Assembly (NCBI GenBank): GCA_019400425.1 | Contig: JAFREE010000118.1 | Span: 1 to 64,000, forward strand | Direction: 5' to 3' | DNA length: 64,000 nucleotides | Source of the DNA: Hymenochaete sp. R1 | Lineage: Eukaryota; Basidiomycota; Agaricomycetes; Hymenochaetales; Hymenochaetaceae | In this document: piece by piece, positions 59,690 through 64,000 of the stretch | How positions within the stretch are numbered: position 1 is the stretch's first letter | Layout: every line of letters starts with the position of its first letter | The notes under the pieces: generated by a model | What the model was told of the DNA's origin: nothing | The model's database searches: none | The model's input: the letters and a program-made list of their open reading frames with translations, nothing else | Position numbers and translations under genes: made by a program

Positions 59690-61536
59690 TCACGCGGCCT
59701 TGACCGTCTCTTCAAAGGCCATCAAAGCCCTGCTCAAATCATCATCCGCATCCGATGTCCACGCCCACTTCCAGTTCTCCACCGCGGCAAAGCCAACATC
59801 CCATAGCTTCCCAAGCTCCGTGATCCTCTCGTTCCCGTCCTTCGGACCGTCTGCATCTTCGTCTGCGAGTTTAGCGAACCGCTTGTCATGAAACTCGTAG
59901 ATCAGCCCGTTTGCAAATGAACGCCTTTGCACTTCATTTGCTGGCGGGAGTCTCACTTCTTCATAGACTTTCAGGGCTTCCGGAAGGGTCTCGGGCGTCG
60001 TCAGGTGGTGAGCCAGAAGAGCGCCAAGAACGTAGGCATCTTCAACGGCCTGACCTGCTCCAGAGCCCAGGTGAGGGGTCATCGCATGAGCCTTCATTGA
60101 TCGTCAATATGCGGAAGACGTATTTGCAAATCAAATCGGTGAAAGTAGGGCAAAGAAGAGGAAAGCGATGCGTTCTTGGAGAATCCGAGGCTGGAACGAT
60201 GATTTCGGGGCACAAATATGACTCACAGCATCTCCAGCGATAGCAACGCGCCCATGAGCACTGGCAGTTGATCCGTCAAGGGTATTAACCACCCATCGTG
60301 AGGGCTTGTCTATGCATCGGAGCAACTGTTGAACCTCTTCCTCCCATCCTCGATAAAGGTCGAGGAGCTCTTCTTGACTCCGATCTTCCACTAACTTCCC
60401 CGGGTACGCAGTCCCTGTTTTCTTTGGATCTCCAACGAATGCAACAACATTGACGAGCCCTTGGCTTTTAAGTGGGAAGACGATGATATGCTACGATGAT
60501 TTACCATCATGAGTCTTCAAACGAGGAAACGTTTATCGGAGTTGCTCACCCTTCCCTTTCCTGTGTACTGAATACATATTGAGTATGTCGTACCATCATC
60601 TTGAACGTAGTGGCACTTACATTCATCGGTCGCGTTAGGCATCTGTGGTTCGGGTTTACTTTTGCAAGCAGTTCCATCGGCAAAAGCCCGCGATACGCAA
60701 GATACCCACTCCATTTCGCTTGCGCTCTTCTCCGTAGTGCATCCGCCTCTTCGGCGTCATCTTCATTCCCGGATTTTTCGAGTTCATCCGCAATCGCCCC
60801 CACCATTGATTGTCTAACAACAGACTGAATACCATCACAGCCTATAAGAACATCTGCCACAGCCGTGGTCCCATCTTGAAACATAAGATTGATGGGTTCA
60901 CCACTTCCATGAGATGGTTGACTGAAAGAAACGAGCTGCTTTGAAAAGTGAGATGTTGTGATAGTGGGATCAAGTTTCTGATGGATAACGTCCAGAAATT
61001 CGGCTCGGTGGCAGCCGATGTTTCCCTCTGCAAAACGTATAGTGGTCAGGCGAATCTTGAGTCAAGATCGAATATAAAACAAAGACTTACTAGGAAATAT
61101 AGCTTCATAGTACGAGACCCCGGAATGCTGGTCCGATTTCCTGAACTCAAAAGCAAGTCCTGGTTTTGATGTGAGATAAGAAGTCAGATAGACCCTTATA
61201 ATCAACCAAGCGTCTTTACATACGTGGCGAATTATCGAGCTCAATACCAAGGGCCTTTTCCAAGTTTTCGCTCAACCCAAGTCGTTGAAGGATTCTCCAA
61301 GGCCGATACCAAAAGGAAATGCCGGCACCAATGTCTTTGAACTCTTCAGTCCGCTCGTAAATATCGATCCTGATATCTCGTCGTTCGCGCGAGAAATGTG
61401 CGATTGAAATTGCTGTGATGAGGCCAGCTATACCTCCGCCACTGTAGGAAAGAAGCTCATATCAGGCTTGAATTTGAGGACATGCCTTCAGTGTGCTTAC
61501 TTACCAAATTGCCACAGTGAATTTAGGCAACGGCAT
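59690..61536 (-). CDS. Class A FAD-dependent monooxygenase (salicylate-hydroxylase-like), copy 3
   Basis: About seven exons. The start MPLPKFTVAI joins through a GTAAG intron to GGGIAGLITAISIAHFSRER. Then IDIYERTEEFKDIGAGISFW, GLAFEFRKSDQHSGVSYYEA (same as copy 1), DVLIGCDGIQSVVRQSMVGA (DG motif), KWSGYLAYRGLLPMELLAKV, HIIVFPLKSQGLVNVVAFVG, GRVAIAGDA-AHAMTPHLGSG and GQAVEDAYVLG (GD motif), ending WAWTSDADDDLSRALMAFEE and TVKAA. It is the nearest relative of copy 1, 40 kb away on the other strand. Even the last 55 nt of the intron before AHAMTPH are shared. That intron ends in AAG here and CAG in copy 1. Intact. An expanded Asp/Gly loop (ADEDADGPKDGNERI) replaces AEEEEITDEGRL of copy 1. Confidence 0.9.
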
Positions 61537-61624
61537 AGTCGAACCCATTGACAGAAAATATGACACGGGCAGATAGGGGATGGAACGAGGATGTCTAAGC
61601 CCCCGTGGTCAATATTCCCAGGTA

Positions 61625-61630
61625 CTTATA
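61625..61630 (-). promoter_or_regulatory. TATA element of FAD monooxygenase copy 3
   Basis: GGTATAAGTAC on the minus strand, about 89-94 bp before the ATG at 61536. Confidence 0.5.
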
Positions 61631-62748
61631 CCGTAGTGTCTTGTACATCTGTGGCAAGAAGCTCACTTCGTCTTCTTGTGGCTTTGATAGAAGAGACCAT
61701 GCTGTCCTCAGCCGGGCAGAGAACGACCTCGCTCACGCTTCCCTGCACCACCACGTATATACGCGGTCTTCGAAGTGCCCTTGGCTTACTAACGATTGCG
61801 TACTATTGGAAAAAGCCCGACAATCCACGTGAATAGAACACTGGTCAGATTGGGGAGTCGCGGATACGGGTACAGCAAGGACCACTGACAGCCTCGCGGG
61901 GTGCTCGGTCACTGGCAGTTTGTCTCTGTCTATGACGAGCGATCGGTTTACGGGCCCTAAGGCCGCCGGTCCGCAGCAGAGTCGAGTGACTGGTAATTCG
62001 ATGAAACAATGGAGTTATCAAACGCTTGAAGGTCGAGAACCGCTGACAATTTTCAGGAAATAATTCGAGCTCACCATCGTTTGCTATGGCACGACGGTGT
62101 TCACAATGGAATTGTATTTTCGATGCATAGGATGTCTTCCATGCTTCAAAGCAAGAGATTAAAGGAACGATACTCGGTGCAAAGTGGTGAGGCTAGACCA
62201 ACGCAGTTCAGTGGTCCAATGAGTGCGTGAGAAATCTGAACCATTTGTGTTGCCGGGACCTGACTTCAATTCTGGGAGCAAGCATTCGAATTCTACCGTG
62301 ATGCAAAGAAATTTTAGACATAAAAGCGAAAGTTTTCGATAATAGTGTACATAAGTATATCGAGGAAAAGTTTCAAAATTGGCATGCTAGGACAAATAAA
62401 AGCGAGGTATAAAGTTCAGTAAGGTCATCGGTGTTGAGGCTTCAAGCAAGCTGAAGCAGCGCAAACGAGAAATTCGAAACGTACTCTATAGGAATAAATC
62501 GGGAGTGGTAAAGTAAATTGAAAATGTAATGATGGCAAGGATCCGAGGGTATGCACACAAAAGAATGAAGAAAGTCCTGGTACTACAAGAATTTCGACTC
62601 AGGGTCGCAATAAACGAGGGAAATGAGAGGGCGAGCTGATGTATAATTTCGCCGATTCAAGTTACAGAGAAGAATAACCCACAAAAGTACGAGAAACACG
62701 AGGGAAAAGAAAAGAGAGAACGGTGTCGATGAAAATTGATAAGAAATA
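61631..62748. other. 1.1-kb intergenic region, no gene seen
   Basis: AT-rich. Upstream region of monooxygenase copy 3 and 3' flank of the right-edge gene. Open frames under 82 codons. Confidence 0.45.
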
Positions 62749-64000
62749 TCAGAATCTAAAAGGACTACTTGTGGGTTTCAACTGCATCCTCCACCCACCC
62801 GGAGTCTCGGTCTTTGGTTTCAAGAACTCCTCAGGAATGGCTGGCACATCCGGCACCTTCCCTTCCTCCTCCCACTCTTCGGGCGTCTTGCCATAGAGCG
62901 CCGCAACACGCCTCACGAAGCCCTCTCGAGTCTGTGCGCTCTTCTCCTCATCTATCATGCTATACCGTGAATAGATCGAGGCACTTGCGACAGACCTCCT
63001 ATCCCCATCTCCCTCGCCGTCGTCGCCTCCAACTTTGACATCGACGTCATCTTCTTCAATGACGGGAGTCATCTCAATGCGAATGCGCTCTACATCCCCA
63101 TCAAGAGCGGGATCAATTGGAAAGGCGCCCTCGGTATCGGCACTCTGTGGTGGCGAAACAAAGTACACGCGTTTCTCGCCCCTTGCACGAGCGGCTCGTA
63201 TGTACGTTGATGTACGCGTGTCATCACGTTCATTGAAATCCTCTTCGATGATTTCCTCACCCCGCAGCCCAGCGTCAGCGTAGATATACGCGTCTTCCAT
63301 TTCCTCATCTCTCCAATTCCCGTCCTCATCCACATTCCCATTCCCATTCGCCGCATAGATGGCCCTCACCCTCTGAACGCGCTCCACTAGCTCTCTGCTA
63401 TCCTGCGGCGGCAGTACGGGTCGAGTCGGAAAGGGCGACTCCCTTCCTCGCTTCACTTGCATCTGTGCCTGAACACTGGGAGAAGTCGAGCGGGATATAG
63501 AACCAGAACCGCGAGAAAGGCTTCGAAGAGGTGAAGGCGATCTGGAGGCATGCTGATACGCCCTGTTAGGAGTGAGTAAAGTTTCACCGGGACGACGAGA
63601 TGATGGGGACGAGGCTTCGCCTGCATCACCAAAGGATTGAGATGGAGGTGGTGGAAGGGGACCTGTTGGTGGCGGCGAGGGTGGTGGCATGTTGTAATAC
63701 GCCAATACGCTCGCCCTTGGAGAGAGTGGTACAGTGTTGCGTTCGTTGTCTCCGTCTTCTTGCAGAATCTCAATAGTAGGAGTCGTTGATCGGCTTTGAG
63801 TCGGAGTCACGGAGCCCTTACGTGGAATATCCGTATCAGAAGCGGTGGAGGAGTTGATGCTCAAGGGAATAGGAAAGGCGCGGGACGGTGCTGCACGCCT
63901 TGAAGCGATGGTGCCCGGAGCTGCAGCAGTATCTGAGCCTGCTAAAGGTGCAGGTTTGGTGTTGCTAGATCCAGGACTAGCAGCAGGAGAAGCCAGAGAG
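62749..64000 (-). CDS. Large Ser/Pro-rich protein of unknown function, 5' end beyond window
   Basis: The minus-strand frame is open from the right edge to the stop at 62749: over 415 codons without an intron. No ATG marks a start inside the window, so the protein begins beyond 64000. Most of it is disordered: Pro-rich (MPPPSPPPTGPLPPPPSQSF), S-P-L-R-S-L-S repeats (ASRSPSPLRSLSRGSGSISR), then an acidic half (WRDEEMEDAYIYADAG, EEIIEEDFNERDD, VIEEDDVDVKVGGDDGEGDG). A short conserved-looking C-terminal module (REGFVRRVAALYGKTPEEWE then EEGKVPDVPAIPEEFL) ends GWRMQLKPTSSPFRF. The N-terminal visible part is Ala/Ser/Pro-rich. I do not recognise the family. Pro-rich and acidic blocks suggest a scaffold, by composition only. 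Confidence 0.65.
   Translation of the reverse strand, partial: SLASPAASPGSSNTKPAPLAGSDTAAAPGTIASRRAAPSRAFPIPLSINSSTASDTDIPRKGSVTPTQSRSTTPTIEILQEDGDNERNTVPLSPRASVLAYYNMPPPSPPPTGPLPPPPSQSFGDAGEASSPSSRRPGETLLTPNRAYQHASRSPSPLRSLSRGSGSISRSTSPSVQAQMQVKRGRESPFPTRPVLPPQDSRELVERVQRVRAIYAANGNGNVDEDGNWRDEEMEDAYIYADAGLRGEEIIEEDFNERDDTRTSTYIRAARARGEKRVYFVSPPQSADTEGAFPIDPALDGDVERIRIEMTPVIEEDDVDVKVGGDDGEGDGDRRSVASASIYSRYSMIDEEKSAQTREGFVRRVAALYGKTPEEWEEEGKVPDVPAIPEEFLKPKTETPGGWRMQLKPTSSPFRF

Overview
This is a gene-dense, intron-rich nuclear segment of a filamentous basidiomycete, most likely an agaricomycete. The evidence is many short introns (mostly 50-70 nt, GT-AG, with CTRAY-like branch sites), close gene spacing, a CYP63-like cytochrome P450, phi-class glutathione transferases, and housekeeping proteins closest to fungal versions. 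I see no viral, plasmid, CRISPR or transposon genes. Exon joins were worked out by hand from reading frame, splice signals and family similarity. They carry no transcript evidence.

Layout. 1-10.9 kb: a PIN-domain protein (cut by the left edge), a p47/Shp1-type SEP-UBX cofactor of Cdc48, an acidic protein of unknown function, the DEAH helicase Prp43, a tRNA-Gly(TCC) and a small gene with odd splice signals. 13-24.7 kb: an ANL-superfamily acyl-CoA synthetase, a class A FAD monooxygenase (copy 1) and three uncharacterised genes. 26.7-38.7 kb: a septin, two single-exon disordered or unknown proteins, ribosomal protein eS26 divergent from an ASX/DEUBAD-domain protein, the KEOPS kinase Bud32, ER membrane complex subunit EMC8/9, and a small secreted protein. 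39.3-44.6 kb: the DNA-repair protein Nbs1 (nibrin) divergent from proteasome subunit beta-7 (Pre4). 45.3-50 kb: three tandem phi-class glutathione transferases with a decayed Pre4 copy between the first and second. 50.4-53.1 kb: a CYP63-like P450. 55.9-61.5 kb: two more FAD monooxygenases (copies 2 and 3) on the minus strand. The right edge cuts a Ser/Pro-rich protein of unknown function.

Two themes stand out. Conserved core machinery (splicing/ribosome helicase, proteasome, septin, KEOPS, MRN complex, ribosome, ER insertion) is interleaved with lineage-expanded detoxification or catabolic enzymes (GST x3, FAD monooxygenase x3, P450, acyl-CoA ligase). The GSTs and monooxygenases each share a core promoter layout, with a TATA element 80-120 bp before the ATG. 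The decayed Pre4 fragment suggests how the GST array grew: duplication of a unit that carried the 3' end of the neighbouring proteasome gene. The most unusual gene structures are a 9-nt microexon inside the Walker A motif of Prp43, two GC-AG introns, and a possible 32-nt intron in bud32. I found no clearly undescribed multi-gene system.
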